Source: Streptomyces sp. V2I9 (GTDB taxonomy: Bacteria; Actinomycetota; Actinomycetes; Streptomycetales; Streptomycetaceae). Taken from it: 64,000 nucleotides of DNA. The position numbers and the translations under genes were made by a program. Where the stretch lies: assembly GCF_030817475.1 (NCBI RefSeq), contig NZ_JAUSZJ010000002.1, positions 766,501 to 830,500 on the forward strand, written 5' to 3'. Positions 17,824 to 27,967 of this stretch are shown one piece after another. A model generated the notes under the pieces. That model made no database searches, was not told where the DNA came from, and saw only the letters and a list, made by a program, of their open reading frames with translations. How positions within the stretch are numbered: position 1 is the first letter of the stretch; the number at the start of each line of letters is the position of its first letter.

Positions 17824-17918
17824 TAGATTGACGTTGTGCAGGGCGGGCGGTGCCCGCCCCAGGAAACTGTGGACGATGCCCGGGGGGCGAACCCCCTCGC
17901 AGGCATCAGGTGGAGGAG
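17824..17918 (+). promoter_or_regulatory. Putative promoter and structured leader of the DUF349 gene
   Basis: TAGATT at 17824-17829 resembles a Streptomyces -10 element. Downstream are two hairpins: GGGCGGGC/GCCCGCCC (17841-17848 and 17852-17859), and GATGCC/GGCATC (17875-17880 and 17902-17907) with an inner GGGGG/CCCCC. The ribosome site GGAGG (17912) follows 4 nt after the second hairpin. Confidence 0.4.
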
Positions 17919-17923
17919 GCGCT

Positions 17924-19153
17924 GTGAGCAGCGACCCGTGGGGCCGCGTCGACGAGACGGGCACCGTGTACGTGCGTACAGCCGAGGGCGAGCAGGTCGT
18001 CGGATCGTGGCAGGCCGGTTCCCCCGAGGAGGCTCTGGCCTATTTCGAGCGCAAGTACGACGGCATGGTGGTCGAGATCGGCCTCCTCGAACGGCGGGTG
18101 AAGACCACCGACCTGTCGGCGAAGGACGCGACGGCGGCGATCGACCATCTGCGGCAGCAGGTCGACGAGCACCATGCGGTGGGCGACCTGGAGGCGCTCC
18201 GCAAGCGGCTGGACGCGCTCGTGGCGACGGTCGAGGCGCGGCGCGAGGAGCGCAAGGCGCTCAAGGCCAAGCAGACCGACGAGGCCAAGCAGGCCAAGGA
18301 GGCGCTGGTCGCCGAGGCCGAGGAGCTGGCGAAGAGCGAGCAGTGGCGGTCGGCCGGTGAGCGGCTGCGGGCGCTGGTGGACACCTGGAAGGGCCTCCCC
18401 CGCCTCGACCGCAAGTCGGACGACGAGCTGTGGCACCGCTTCTCGCACGCGCGCTCGGCGTTCTCCAAGCGGCGCAAGGCCCACTTCGCCGCGCTGGACG
18501 CCCAGCGGGAGGACGCCCGCAAGGCCAAGGAGAAGCTGGTCGCCGAGGCCGAGGCGCTGTCCGGTTCGCGGGACTGGGCGGCCACGGCCGCGCGCTACCG
18601 CGACCTGATGACCGAGTGGAAGGCGGCGGGCCGCGCCCAGCGCGAGGCCGAGGACGATCTGTGGAACCGTTTCCGCGGTGCCCAGGACGTCTTCTTCGCC
18701 GCCCGAGGCGAGGTCTTCGCGGAGCGGGACGCCGAGCAGGGCGAGAACCTCAAGCTCAAGGAGGAGCTCGCCGACGAGGCCGAGAAGCTGGTGCCGGTGA
18801 AGGACCTGAAGGCGGCCCGCGCCGCGTTCCGGTCGATCAACGAGCGCTGGGAGGCCATCGGCCACGTACCGCGTGACGCCCGCCCGAAGGTCGAGGGCCG
18901 GATGCAGGCGGTGGAGCGGGTGCTCCTGGAGTCCGAGGAGGCCGAGTGGCGCCGGACGAACCCGGAGGCGCGGGCCCGCGCCGAGGGCCTGACCGGACAG
19001 CTGCAGGCCGCCGTGGACAAGCTGCGCGGCCAGATCGACACCGCGCGCGCCCAGGGCAACAACGCCCGCGCGGACAAGCTGGCCAAGGAGCTGGAGGGCC
19101 GGCAGGCGCTGCTGGACCAGGCGCTGAAGGGTCTGGAGGAGTTCGGCGGCTGA
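17924..19153 (+). CDS. DUF349 domain protein
   Basis: A 409-aa, highly charged, helical protein with several DUF349 repeats, visible as recurring blocks such as SEQWRSAGERLRALVDTWKG and SRDWAATAARYRDLMTEWKA. Long stretches are predicted coiled coil. The GTG at 17924 follows GGAGGAGGC. Function is unknown; it is conserved in streptomycetes opposite relA, with which it converges. A structured leader precedes it. Confidence 0.88.
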   Translation: MSSDPWGRVDETGTVYVRTAEGEQVVGSWQAGSPEEALAYFERKYDGMVVEIGLLERRVKTTDLSAKDATAAIDHLRQQVDEHHAVGDLEALRKRLDALVATVEARREERKALKAKQTDEAKQAKEALVAEAEELAKSEQWRSAGERLRALVDTWKGLPRLDRKSDDELWHRFSHARSAFSKRRKAHFAALDAQREDARKAKEKLVAEAEALSGSRDWAATAARYRDLMTEWKAAGRAQREAEDDLWNRFRGAQDVFFAARGEVFAERDAEQGENLKLKEELADEAEKLVPVKDLKAARAAFRSINERWEAIGHVPRDARPKVEGRMQAVERVLLESEEAEWRRTNPEARARAEGLTGQLQAAVDKLRGQIDTARAQGNNARADKLAKELEGRQALLDQALKGLEEFGG

Positions 19154-19165
19154 GAAGGCCGGCTC

Positions 19166-19210
19166 ACGCAGGGGCCCCCGGTACGCGGTGCGTACCGGGG
19201 GCCCCTGCGT
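19166..19210. terminator. Bidirectional terminator between the DUF349 gene and relA
   Basis: A perfect 20-bp inverted repeat (19166-19185 with 19191-19210) around the 5-nt loop CGGTG. It lies 12 nt after the DUF349 stop and 6 nt before the relA stop on the other strand, so it serves both converging genes. Confidence 0.85.
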
Positions 19211-19216
19211 CGTCCG

Positions 19217-21817
19217 CTACGGCCTGCGGGCCGAGGTGACCCGGTAGACGTCGTAGACGCCCTCCACGCCGCGTACGGCCTTCAGGACGTGGCCCAGGTG
19301 CTTGGGGTCGCCCATCTCGAACGTGAAGCGCGAGGTGGCCACCCGGTCTCGGGAGGTCTGGACGGCCGCCGACAGGATGTTGACGTGCTGGTCGGAGAGG
19401 ATCCGGGTGACGTCGGAGAGCAGCCGGGAGCGGTCCAGCGCCTCGACCTGGATGGCGACCAGGAAGACCGAGGACTGGGTGGGGGCCCATTCGACGTCGA
19501 GGATGCGCTCGGGCTGCTGCGAGAGCGACTCCACGTTGACGCAGTCGGCGCGGTGCACGGAGACGCCGCTGCCCCGCGTGACGAAGCCGATGATCGGGTC
19601 ACCGGGGACGGGCGTGCAGCAGCGGGCCAGTTTGACCCAGACGTCCTCGACGCCCTTGACGACGACGCCGGGGTCGGCGTTGGCGCGGCGCTTGCCGCGG
19701 CCGCCGTGCGAGGGCGGGGTGGACTCGGCGATGTCCTCGTTGGCCTCGTCGTGGCCGCCGAGCGCCTGGACCAGCTTCTGGACGACGCCGGCCGCCGCGA
19801 CATGGCCCTCGCCGATCGCCGCGTACAGGGAGGAGATGTCGGGGTAGCGCATCTCGTGGGCGAGGGTGACCAGGGAGTCGCCGGTCAGGATGCGCTGGAT
19901 CGGCAGGTTCTGCTTGCGCATGGCGCGCGCGATGGCGTCCTTGCCCTGCTCGATGGCCTCGTCGCGGCGCTCCTTGGAGAACCAGGCGCGGATCTTGTTG
20001 CGGGCACGCGGCGACTTGACGAAGCCGAGCCAGTCACGGGAGGGCCCGGCGCCGGTCGCCTTGGAGGTGAAGACCTCGACCAGGTCGCCGTTGTCGAGCG
20101 TCGATTCGAGCGGGACGAGCCGCCCGTTGACGCGCGCTCCTATGGTCCGGTGGCCGACCTCGGTGTGGACGGCGTACGCGAAGTCGACCGGGGTCGCACC
20201 GGCGGGCAGCGCTATCACGTCGCCCTTCGGCGTGAAGACGAAGACCTCGTTGCGCGAGAGGTCGAAGCGCAGGGACTCCAGGAACTCGCTGGGGTCCTCG
20301 GTCTCCTTCTGCCAGTCCAGGAGCTGACGCAGCCACGCCATGTCGTTGACGGTGTCCTGGCCGCGTCCGGTGTTCCTGGGGACGTCGGTGCGCACCTTGG
20401 AGGCGCCGGCGACGGCCTCCTGCTTGTACTTCCAGTGGGCCGCGATGCCGTACTCGGCCCGGCGGTGCATGTCGAAGGTGCGGATCTGCAGTTCGACGGG
20501 CTTGCCGCTGGGACCGATCACCGTGGTGTGCAGCGACTGGTACATGTTGAACTTGGGCATGGCGATGTAGTCCTTGAACCGCCCCGGCACCGGGTTCCAC
20601 CGGGCGTGGACGGTGCCGAGCGCCGCGTAGCAGTCGCGGACGGTGTCGACGAGGACCCTGATGCCCACCAGGTCGTAGATCTCCGCGAAGTCGCGGCCTC
20701 GCACGATCATCTTCTGGTAGACGCTGTAGTAGTGCTTGGGGCGGCCGGTGACGGTGGCCTTGATGCGGGCGGCGCGCAGGTCCGCCTGGACCTCGTCGGT
20801 CACTATGGCGAGGTATTCGTCGCGCTTGGGGGCCCGCTCGGCGACGAGGCGGACGATCTCGTCGTACATCTTGGGGTAGAGGATCGCGAAGGCGAGGTCC
20901 TCCAGTTCCCACTTGATGGTGTTCATGCCGAGCCGGTGTGCCAGCGGGGCGTAGATCTCCAGCGTCTCGCGGGCCTTCTTCTCCTGCTTCTCCCGCTTGA
21001 GATAGCGCATGGTGCGCATGTTGTGCAGGCGGTCGGCGAGCTTGATGACCAGGACCCGCGGGTCCTTGGCCATGGCCACGACCATCTTGCGTACGGTCTC
21101 GGCCTGGGCGGCCTCGCCGAACTTGACCTTGTCCAGCTTGGTGACGCCGTCGACGAGCAGGGCCACCTGGTCGCCGAAGTCGCGGCGCAGGGTGTCCAGG
21201 CCGTACTCGGTGTCCTCGACGGTGTCGTGCAGCAGGCCCGCCATCAGCGTCGCCGGGTCCATGCCCAGCTCGGCGAGGATCGTGGTGACGGCCAGCGGGT
21301 GCGTGATGTACGGGTCGCCGCTCTTGCGCTTCTGGCCCCGGTGCCAGCGCTCGGCGACCTGGTAGGCCTTCTCGATCTGGCGGAGCGTGGCCGTCTCGAT
21401 CTTGGGATCGTTGCCCCGGACGGTCCGCAGGAGGGGTTCCAGCACCGGGTTGTACGGGCTGGAGCGCTGTACGCCCAGTCGGGCGAGGCGGGCCCGTACG
21501 CGGTTGGAGGAACCGCCGGAGCGGGAGGAGGAGCCGCCGGTGGCTCCGGACTTCGCGGGGGGCCCGGGGGGCGGCGGTTTGGGCGCGGCGGGGGCCGGCT
21601 TCCTGGCGGGCGGCTGCGCCGGACCCGTCGTCCCGGCCGGGTTCGGCGGGACCTCGGGGGCGGCGGGCTTCGCGGGCTGCGCCGGCCCCGCGGGGCGCGT
21701 GGCATCGGCGGGCGCGGGCTCCGGCGCGTTCGAGGGCGCGGCCTTGTCCGGCGTGGCGGGGGCCGCCACGGGCTTCTCGGGCTGCGGGGCGGCGGCTGAC
21801 TGGGCCTCGTCTGGCAA
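19217..21817 (-). CDS. relA: RelA/SpoT-family (p)ppGpp synthetase/hydrolase
   Basis: The 866-aa protein has a disordered Pro/Ala-rich N-terminus (about 110 aa). An HD hydrolase domain follows with [13 protein letters not shown] and the [11 protein letters not shown] motif. The synthetase domain is marked by [13 protein letters not shown] and [16 protein letters not shown] just before fits the basic RxKD class found in bifunctional enzymes. TGS ([14 protein letters not shown]) and a C-terminal ACT domain end it. An intact HD site suggests both synthesis and hydrolysis. The TTG at 21817 is preferred because GAGGAG lies 5 nt upstream and no ATG fits. In Streptomyces, RelA links amino-acid starvation to antibiotic production. 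Confidence 0.95.
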   Translation of the reverse strand: MPDEAQSAAAPQPEKPVAAPATPDKAAPSNAPEPAPADATRPAGPAQPAKPAAPEVPPNPAGTTGPAQPPARKPAPAAPKPPPPGPPAKSGATGGSSSRSGGSSNRVRARLARLGVQRSSPYNPVLEPLLRTVRGNDPKIETATLRQIEKAYQVAERWHRGQKRKSGDPYITHPLAVTTILAELGMDPATLMAGLLHDTVEDTEYGLDTLRRDFGDQVALLVDGVTKLDKVKFGEAAQAETVRKMVVAMAKDPRVLVIKLADRLHNMRTMRYLKREKQEKKARETLEIYAPLAHRLGMNTIKWELEDLAFAILYPKMYDEIVRLVAERAPKRDEYLAIVTDEVQADLRAARIKATVTGRPKHYYSVYQKMIVRGRDFAEIYDLVGIRVLVDTVRDCYAALGTVHARWNPVPGRFKDYIAMPKFNMYQSLHTTVIGPSGKPVELQIRTFDMHRRAEYGIAAHWKYKQEAVAGASKVRTDVPRNTGRGQDTVNDMAWLRQLLDWQKETEDPSEFLESLRFDLSRNEVFVFTPKGDVIALPAGATPVDFAYAVHTEVGHRTIGARVNGRLVPLESTLDNGDLVEVFTSKATGAGPSRDWLGFVKSPRARNKIRAWFSKERRDEAIEQGKDAIARAMRKQNLPIQRILTGDSLVTLAHEMRYPDISSLYAAIGEGHVAAAGVVQKLVQALGGHDEANEDIAESTPPSHGGRGKRRANADPGVVVKGVEDVWVKLARCCTPVPGDPIIGFVTRGSGVSVHRADCVNVESLSQQPERILDVEWAPTQSSVFLVAIQVEALDRSRLLSDVTRILSDQHVNILSAAVQTSRDRVATSRFTFEMGDPKHLGHVLKAVRGVEGVYDVYRVTSARRP

Positions 21818-21913
21818 GAGCGCTCCTCGTGCGGATCCGGGGTACCCGGAGAGCCCATGGTATCGATCCCCCGGCGAGTCCTCCCCCGGGGACGGTGGAA
21901 GCCCGCACGACGA

Positions 21914-21948
21914 AGGATGGGCACCCGGTGTTCCCGGATGCCCATCCT
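21914..21948 (-). terminator. Terminator hairpin after apt
   Basis: AGGATGGGCA (21914-21923) pairs with TGCCCATCCT (21939-21948), with a further CCGG/CCGG pairing inside. It lies 40 nt past the apt stop and before relA, so relA may have its own promoter in the 170-nt gap. Confidence 0.5.
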
Positions 21949-21987
21949 GGTGTGCTCGGTGTCCGTCGCCGGACCGCGGCCTGCGGA

Positions 21988-22539
21988 TCAGACCGTGATC
22001 AGGGCCTCCAGCGGTGCGCCGCCGAGACCCGGCTCCAGCCGGGCCCGGCCCGCGAGGAAGCCGAGCTCCATGAGCACCGCGACGCCCGCGACCCGGGCGC
22101 CGGCCCGCCGGATGAGCTCCAGCGACGCCTCGGCGGTGCCGCCGGTGGCCAGGACGTCGTCGATGACCAGGACCCGGTCCTCGGCGTCGAGGTCCTCGGC
22201 GTGGATCTCGATCTCGGCGCTGCCGTACTCCAGCTCGTAGGACTGGCTCAGGGTGGCTCCGGGGAGCTTCCCCGCCTTGCGGACCGGGACGAAGCCCAGG
22301 CCCGCCCGGACCGCGACGGGCGCGGCCAGGATGAAGCCGCGCGCCTCCAGGCCGACGACCTTCGTGGCGCCGTGGCGTACGCACAGCTCCGCGAGGGCGT
22401 CGGTGAGCGCCGTGAAGGCGACCGGGTCCGCGAGCAGCGGGGTGATGTCCTTGAACATCACGCCCGGCTTCGGGTAGTCCGCGACATCGCGGATCCGGCT
22501 GAGCAGCAGCTCGCGGAGGGATTCGGTGGTGCTCGTCAT
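21988..22539 (-). CDS. apt: Adenine phosphoribosyltransferase
   Basis: Salvages adenine to AMP using PRPP. The 183-aa protein has the PRPP-binding motif [15 protein letters not shown] and the family blocks [16 protein letters not shown] and [16 protein letters not shown]. It starts 3 nt after the secF stop, so it is in the secD-secF-apt unit; apt next to relA is typical of actinobacteria and joins purine salvage to ppGpp metabolism. Confidence 0.95.
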   Translation of the reverse strand: MTSTTESLRELLLSRIRDVADYPKPGVMFKDITPLLADPVAFTALTDALAELCVRHGATKVVGLEARGFILAAPVAVRAGLGFVPVRKAGKLPGATLSQSYELEYGSAEIEIHAEDLDAEDRVLVIDDVLATGGTAEASLELIRRAGARVAGVAVLMELGFLAGRARLEPGLGGAPLEALITV

Positions 22540-22542
22540 CGC

Positions 22543-23628
22543 TCAGCGCTTCCCGGGGGCGCGGCCGTGGGACCGGGGGTGCCCGATCGTGGAGCCCGCG
22601 GTCTCGGCGGCGTCGCGCGGGTCCTCGGTTCCGTCCTCCGGGAACTCGCCCTTGGCGGCCGCGGCGGCCCGCTTGGCCAGCACCCGCTTCTTCAGCGCCT
22701 TCATCTGCGGCTCGCGTTCCTTGAGGTCGGCGACGAGCGGCGTGGCGATGAAGATCGAGGAGTAGGCGCCGGCGGCGAGGCCGACGAACAGCGAGAGCGA
22801 GATGTCGTTCAGCATGCCGGCGCCGAAGACGCCACCGCCGATGAACAGCAGACCGGCCACCGGCAGCAGCGCCACCACGGTGGTGTTGATGGAGCGGACC
22901 AGGGTGCTGTTGATCGACCGGTTGGCGATCTCGCTGTACGTGTAGCGGGTCTGCTTGGTGATGTCCTTCTGGCCCTCCTTCAGGCTGTCGAAGACCACCA
23001 CCGTGTCGTACAGGGAGTATCCGAGGATGGTCAGCAGACCGATCACCGTGCCGGGCGTGACCTCGAAGCCGACCAGGGCGTAGACGCCGACCGTGATGGT
23101 GATGTCGTGGATCAGCGCGACCAGGGCGGCGACGGCCATCCGCCACTCGAAGGCGATCGCCAGATAGATCACCACCAGGATCATGAAGACCCCGAGGCCG
23201 GTCCAGGCCTTGTTCGCGATCTGCTCGCCCCAGCTGGGGCCGACCAGGTCCGCGTTGATGTCATTGGCCGGGATGCCGAGTTCGTCGGAGAGGGTCTCCT
23301 TGATCTCGTTGGCCTTGGCGGTGTCGACCTCGGTGATCTGGATGCGCAGACCGCCGTTGCCGAGCTCCTGGACGATCGCCATGTGACCGGACGCCTCGGT
23401 CGCCACGTCCGTGGCCCGGGCGGTCGAGATCTGGGCCTTGGTGTCGGTCGTGAAGACCGCGCCGCCCTTGAACTCGATGCCCATCCGCAGCCCGCCGACC
23501 GCCACGCCGATGATGGCCGTGATGGTGATCAGGATCGAGACGCCGTACCAGATCTTGCGGTTGCGGATGAAGTCGTAACCGACCTCGCCGCGGTAGAGCC
23601 GGGCGCCGAGATTGCCGAGTCGCGACAT
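22543..23628 (-). CDS. secF: Sec translocon accessory protein SecF
   Basis: Proton-motive-force-driven component that helps pull proteins through SecYEG with SecD. The 361-aa protein has six predicted membrane segments, an FKGG motif in [12 protein letters not shown] and the RND-type block [16 protein letters not shown]. The ATG at 23628 ([15 protein letters not shown]) has AGGAGG just upstream; the frame extends 12 codons further but without RBS. It begins 1 nt after the secD stop. Confidence 0.95.
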   Translation of the reverse strand: MSRLGNLGARLYRGEVGYDFIRNRKIWYGVSILITITAIIGVAVGGLRMGIEFKGGAVFTTDTKAQISTARATDVATEASGHMAIVQELGNGGLRIQITEVDTAKANEIKETLSDELGIPANDINADLVGPSWGEQIANKAWTGLGVFMILVVIYLAIAFEWRMAVAALVALIHDITITVGVYALVGFEVTPGTVIGLLTILGYSLYDTVVVFDSLKEGQKDITKQTRYTYSEIANRSINSTLVRSINTTVVALLPVAGLLFIGGGVFGAGMLNDISLSLFVGLAAGAYSSIFIATPLVADLKEREPQMKALKKRVLAKRAAAAAKGEFPEDGTEDPRDAAETAGSTIGHPRSHGRAPGKR

Positions 23629-23629
23629 C

Positions 23630-25420
23630 TCACGCCTCCTTCGGTTCGGTGGGGGCGTTGACACGGCGCGAACGGCGCAGCGGCGGCTGGGCGCCGAGCC
23701 GCTTCGGGTCCAGTCCGGACCACGGGCCGCCGCGGGAGAAGAACTTCGTCCGTCCCATGAGCGTCATGAGGGGCTTCGTGAAGAAGAAGACCACGACGAC
23801 GTCGAGCAGGGTGGTGAGGCCGAGCGTGAAGGCGAAGCCCTGCACCTTGCCCACGGTGACGATGAAGAGCACCGCTGCGGCCAGGAACGACACGAAGTCG
23901 GAGACCAGGATGGTGCGGCGGGCGCGTGGCCAGGCGCGTTCGATCGCCGGACGGAGCGTGCGTCCCTCGCGGATCTCGTCCCTGACGCGTTCGAAGTAGA
24001 CGATGAACGAGTCGGCCGTGATACCGATGGCGACGATGGCGCCGCAGACCGCTGGGAGGTTCAGCGCGAAGCCGATGGCCGGGCCGAGCAGAGCCATGAT
24101 CGTGTACGTCAGGATGCCGGACACCAGGAGGCTCAGGAGCGCGATGAACGCGAGGCCCCGGTAGTAGACGACCAGGTAGACGACGACGAGGGCCAGGCCG
24201 ATGGCGCCGGCGATGAGGCCGCCCTTGAGCTGCTCGCTGCCGAGCGCCGCGGTCACCGTGGTGACGCTGACCTCCTTGAAGGTCAGGGGCAGGGCGCCGT
24301 ACGACAGGATGTTGCCGAGGTCCTCGGCCGACTGCTGGGTGAAGCTGCCGGAGATCTGGGCGTTCTTGCTGAGCGCGGTGCGGACCGAGGGAGCCGAGAC
24401 GACCTCGCCGTCGAGGACGATCGCGAACTGGTTCATCGGCGGCTGCTGCTGCGAGAGCCGGCCGGTGATCGTCTGGAACTTCTTGGCGCCGGCGGAGGTG
24501 AACTCCATCGACACGATCCACTCACCGGTCTGCTGATCGATGGCGCCCTTGGCGTCGTCGACGTCGCTGCCGGAGACCTCGGCGGGGCCGAGGATGTACT
24601 TCTCGTAGCTGCCCGGAACGTTGGAACCGCAGGCGACGATGGAGTCGGTGGCCTTGGCGTTCCTGCCCGCGTCGGTCCGCTGCTTGGGGTCCGTGCAGTC
24701 GAGCTTGGTGAACTCCTCCTGGAGCTTGGCCGTCGCCGGGTCCACGGAGGGCGTCGCCTCGGGGGAGCCGGACGGCTTGGGCTTGTCGGAGGCGCCGGGC
24801 GTCGGGTCGTCCTTCGTCAGGGCGCCGGTGACCGCGCGGCCCTGCGTGGTGGCGCTCGCCGAGGGGGTGGCCTCCGTGCCGGTGGCCTCCTCGCCCTCGG
24901 GCTTGTCCTTGTCCTCGCCCTTGTCCCCGCCCGCGGCGGACTCGCCGGGCTTGGGGGTGGCGCTGGCCGAGGGGGTCGCGGAGCCGGAGGGCTTGGGCGC
25001 CTCGGGGCCGCTCGCCTGCACCGTCAGCACAGGCCGGAAGTAGAGCTGGGCGGTGGTGCCGACCTGCTCCTGGGCCTGCTTGGAGTTCGTCCCCTTGGGG
25101 ATGTTGACGATGATGTTCTTCGAGCCCTGGGTCTGAACCTCGGCCTCGGAGACGCCCAGCCCGTTGACGCGCCGCTCGATGATCCCGACCGCCGTGTCCA
25201 TGTTGGTCTGGTTGATCGCGTTCGGCTTGCCGGGCTGGTTCTGCGCCTCCAGCGTGATCGACGTACCGCCGGCGAGGTCGATGCCCAGCCGGGGCGTGGT
25301 GTGCCCGGACAGGAACATCCCGCCGGCGAGCGCGACCATGGCGATGAGGATCAGAGCCAGGGCACGCCCCGGTCGGCCATGACCGCCGGACGGCCCTCGG
25401 CCCTTCTTGGGTGCTGCCAC
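23630..25420 (-). CDS. secD: Sec translocon accessory protein SecD
   Basis: Partner of SecF in protein export, 596 aa. The N-terminal membrane segment is followed by the LGIDLAGGTSITLEA block and a large extracytoplasmic P1 domain, then five C-terminal membrane segments with GITADSFIVYFERVRDE. The P1 domain carries an inserted low-complexity stretch of about 90 residues rich in Ser, Pro, Glu, Lys and Thr (from SGPEAPKPSGSATP to SGSPEATPSVDP). It is followed by secF 1 nt later. Confidence 0.95.
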   Translation of the reverse strand: MAAPKKGRGPSGGHGRPGRALALILIAMVALAGGMFLSGHTTPRLGIDLAGGTSITLEAQNQPGKPNAINQTNMDTAVGIIERRVNGLGVSEAEVQTQGSKNIIVNIPKGTNSKQAQEQVGTTAQLYFRPVLTVQASGPEAPKPSGSATPSASATPKPGESAAGGDKGEDKDKPEGEEATGTEATPSASATTQGRAVTGALTKDDPTPGASDKPKPSGSPEATPSVDPATAKLQEEFTKLDCTDPKQRTDAGRNAKATDSIVACGSNVPGSYEKYILGPAEVSGSDVDDAKGAIDQQTGEWIVSMEFTSAGAKKFQTITGRLSQQQPPMNQFAIVLDGEVVSAPSVRTALSKNAQISGSFTQQSAEDLGNILSYGALPLTFKEVSVTTVTAALGSEQLKGGLIAGAIGLALVVVYLVVYYRGLAFIALLSLLVSGILTYTIMALLGPAIGFALNLPAVCGAIVAIGITADSFIVYFERVRDEIREGRTLRPAIERAWPRARRTILVSDFVSFLAAAVLFIVTVGKVQGFAFTLGLTTLLDVVVVFFFTKPLMTLMGRTKFFSRGGPWSGLDPKRLGAQPPLRRSRRVNAPTEPKEA

Positions 25421-25518
25421 CTTCTCGTTTCTCCCTGTCCAACCGCCCCGCGCCGGGTACGCGTCGGAACGGCCACGAAATGTAGTGGGGACCCTGCCCC
25501 CGCAGACGACCGCACGGT

Positions 25519-25560
25519 CCCGGGGACGCCGCGCGCCGGTGGGCGCGCGACGTCCCCGGG
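25519..25560 (-). terminator. Terminator hairpin after yajC
   Basis: CCCGGGGACG (25519-25528) pairs with CGTCCCCGGG (25551-25560), and an inner CGCGCGCC/GGCGCGCG continues the stem to the loop GGTG. It begins 10 nt past the yajC stop and 98 nt before secD, so secD may be separately transcribed. Confidence 0.7.
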
Positions 25561-25570
25561 GTCGTGAGAA

Positions 25571-26056
25571 CTACTTGGTGTCGGCTTCGCCGTCGGTCTT
25601 CCCGCTCTTGTCCTCGGCGTCCTTCACGTCCTTGACGTCCTTGGCCGAGGCGTCCTCGGAGTCGTCGTCGGCCGCGTCGTCCTTGCCCAGGTCGATCTTG
25701 GCGACCTCCGCGTCACCGGTCAGCGAGGAGGCGTCGTCGGGAACGACGGTGCCGTCCGTGTCCAGCTCCGGGTCGTCGCCGTGCACGATGCGGTTGTACT
25801 CCGCGTCGTCCAGGACCGCGCCGATGGAGTTCTTCGCGTAGACGGCGTGCACGCCCGGGGCCACTTCGAGGAGGACGGTGTCGTCGTGGACTTCCTTCAC
25901 GGTCGCGTACATGCCCCCGATCGTCCGGACGCCGGTGCCGGGCTGCATGTCGTTGCGCATCTGCGCGGCCGCCGCCTGCTTCTTCTTGGCGGAGCGGGTC
26001 ATCAGGAACATGGCCCCGATGAGCACGATGAAGGGGAGGAAAGTCAAGATATCCAC
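25571..26056 (-). CDS. yajC: Preprotein translocase accessory subunit YajC
   Basis: Small Sec accessory membrane protein that binds SecDF. The 161-aa protein starts VDILTFLPFIVLIGAMFLMT (one membrane helix) followed by a basic KKK segment and the YajC core (MQPGTGVRTIGGMYATV). A long acidic tail ends it. The GTG at 26056 is used; AAGGAA lies a little upstream and the frame continues to 26185 without similarity. It lies between ruvB and secD in the usual actinobacterial order. Confidence 0.88.
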   Translation of the reverse strand: MDILTFLPFIVLIGAMFLMTRSAKKKQAAAAQMRNDMQPGTGVRTIGGMYATVKEVHDDTVLLEVAPGVHAVYAKNSIGAVLDDAEYNRIVHGDDPELDTDGTVVPDDASSLTGDAEVAKIDLGKDDAADDDSEDASAKDVKDVKDAEDKSGKTDGEADTK

Positions 26057-26222
26057 GGGACGGGAATTCCTTCGCACGACCGCGCTGGAATGCGGCCTGT
26101 ATATACGGGGGTGGGTACACCGACCGGTAAGGGCGGCATCGGCGGAGTCTAAGCGAGTCCGCATCGATGGAACAACGCCCAGCATGGCACCCGGGTTCCC
26201 GTGCGGGCGAACCCGTGACGCC

Positions 26223-27311
26223 TCACGCCCCGAACAAGCCCTGTTGTCCCTTTGCTCCGTGCGCCGGCGGGACCAGTCCCAGGTGCGCCCAGGCCGCGGG
26301 GGTGGCGACCCGGCCGCGCGGCGTCCTGGCCAGCAGTCCTTCCCGTACGAGGAAGGGTTCGGCGACCTCCTCGACGGTCTCCCGCTCCTCCCCCACGGCG
26401 ACCGCCAGGGTGGACAGGCCGACGGGACCGCCGCCGAACAGCTTCAGCAGGGCGCCGAGGACGGCGCGGTCCAGCCGATCCAGTCCGCGGGCGTCAACCT
26501 CGTACACCTTGAGGGCCGCCGCAGCGATCACCCGGTCGATCGTTCCCTCCGCCTTGACCTGGGCGTAGTCACGGACGCGGCGGAGCAGCCGGTTGGCGAT
26601 ACGGGGGGTGCCGCGGGAACGTCCGGCGATCTCGGCCGCGCCCTCCGCGTCGATGCCGACGTCGAGGAGCCGCGCGGAGCGGTGGATGACGCGTTCCAGC
26701 TCGGCGGGGGCGTAGAACTCCATGTGCCCGGTGAAGCCGAAGCGGTCGCGCAGCGGGGGCGGCAGCAGTCCGGCGCGGGTGGTGGCCCCGACCAGGGTGA
26801 ACGGGGGCAGCTCCAGCGGGATCGCGGTGGCGCCGGGGCCCTTGCCGACGATGACGTCGACCCGGAAGTCCTCCATCGCCATGTACAGCATCTCCTCGGC
26901 GGGCCGGGACATGCGGTGGATCTCGTCGAGGAAGAGGACCTCGCCCTCCTGGAGGGAGGAGAGGATCGCGGCGAGATCGCCGGCGTGCTGGATGGCGGGG
27001 CCCGAGGTGATCCGGATCGGAGCGTTCATCTCAGCGGCGATGATCATGGAGAGGGTGGTCTTGCCGAGGCCGGGGGCGCCGGAGAGCAGCACGTGGTCGG
27101 CGGTGGCACCGCGGGCGCGGGCGGCCTTGAGGACCAGGTCGAGCTGTTCGCGTACCTTCTCCTGGCCGACGAACTCCTCCAGGTCCTGGGGGCGCAGGGC
27201 CGCCTCGACCGCGGTGTCCTCGCCGTCGAGATGGGCGGCGTCGACCAGCCGGTCGTCGAGGACCGGGCCGGTCGGCTCGTCGGTCTCGGGTCCGGTCTCG
27301 TCCCAGTTCAT
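26223..27311 (-). CDS. ruvB: Holliday junction branch migration helicase RuvB
   Basis: Hexameric AAA+ motor that drives branch migration with RuvA. The 362-aa protein has Walker [10 protein letters not shown], Walker [13 protein letters not shown] and the sensor block [10 protein letters not shown]. The C-terminal winged helix is [20 protein letters not shown]. The ATG at 27311 (MNWDETGPE) is chosen; a short acidic N-terminus is usual here. It follows ruvA after 29 nt. Confidence 0.96.
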   Translation of the reverse strand: MNWDETGPETDEPTGPVLDDRLVDAAHLDGEDTAVEAALRPQDLEEFVGQEKVREQLDLVLKAARARGATADHVLLSGAPGLGKTTLSMIIAAEMNAPIRITSGPAIQHAGDLAAILSSLQEGEVLFLDEIHRMSRPAEEMLYMAMEDFRVDVIVGKGPGATAIPLELPPFTLVGATTRAGLLPPPLRDRFGFTGHMEFYAPAELERVIHRSARLLDVGIDAEGAAEIAGRSRGTPRIANRLLRRVRDYAQVKAEGTIDRVIAAAALKVYEVDARGLDRLDRAVLGALLKLFGGGPVGLSTLAVAVGEERETVEEVAEPFLVREGLLARTPRGRVATPAAWAHLGLVPPAHGAKGQQGLFGA

Positions 27312-27340
27312 TTCGGGCCTCTTCGGTGGTTCGGTGCCGG

Positions 27341-27967
27341 TCAGCGTGCGCGGTTGAGAGTCTGCAGGGCGGCCCGCAGGAGCTGTGGCACGGGGGGTGC
27401 GGCGCCTTCGGCGACGGCGGCCTCGGCCTGCGGTGCGACGGCGTCGACGGCCTCGTCGGCCTCGCGGCTCGCGTAGCCGAGGCCGATCAGCGCGGCCTGG
27501 AGCTGGTCGCGCCAGCCGGAGGTGACGGGGGTGCCGATGCCCTGCTGCCCGATGTGCGCGCCGACCGGTTCGCCGAGGCGGTCCTTGAGCTCCAGGAGCA
27601 GTTTCTGGGCGCCCTTCTTCCCGATGCCGGACACGGCGGTCAGCGCCTTCTCGTCGCCGGTGGAGACGGCGAGGCGCAGGGCGTCGGGGCTGTGGGTGGC
27701 GAGCATCGCCTGGGCGAGGCGGGGACCGACACCGCTGGCGGTCTGGAGGAGTTCGAAGACCTGTCGCTCGTCGCCGTCGGCGAAGCCGTACAGGGTGAGC
27801 GAGTCCTCCCGGACGACCAGCGAGGTGGCGAGCCGGGCCTCCTTGCCGACCCGCAGGCCGGCGAGGGTCTGCGGGGTGCACTGGACGGCCATGCCGATGC
27901 CGCCGACCTCGATGACGGCCGTGGCCGGGGCGAGGGCGGCCACCGGGCCGGAGACGAAGGCGATCAT
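27341..27967 (-). CDS. ruvA: Holliday junction branch migration protein RuvA
   Basis: Tetramer that binds the four-way junction and loads RuvB. The 208-aa protein begins [20 protein letters not shown] (OB fold). It carries two helix-hairpin-helix motifs, [11 protein letters not shown] and [14 protein letters not shown], and a C-terminal RuvB-binding domain ([15 protein letters not shown]). The start overlaps the ruvC stop by 4 nt, so translation is coupled. Confidence 0.96.
   Translation of the reverse strand: MIAFVSGPVAALAPATAVIEVGGIGMAVQCTPQTLAGLRVGKEARLATSLVVREDSLTLYGFADGDERQVFELLQTASGVGPRLAQAMLATHSPDALRLAVSTGDEKALTAVSGIGKKGAQKLLLELKDRLGEPVGAHIGQQGIGTPVTSGWRDQLQAALIGLGYASREADEAVDAVAPQAEAAVAEGAAPPVPQLLRAALQTLNRAR

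Noticed and set aside
19289-21799. A plus-strand open frame of 836 codons opposite relA
   Set aside because: Shadow of relA, which shows all its domains on the minus strand.
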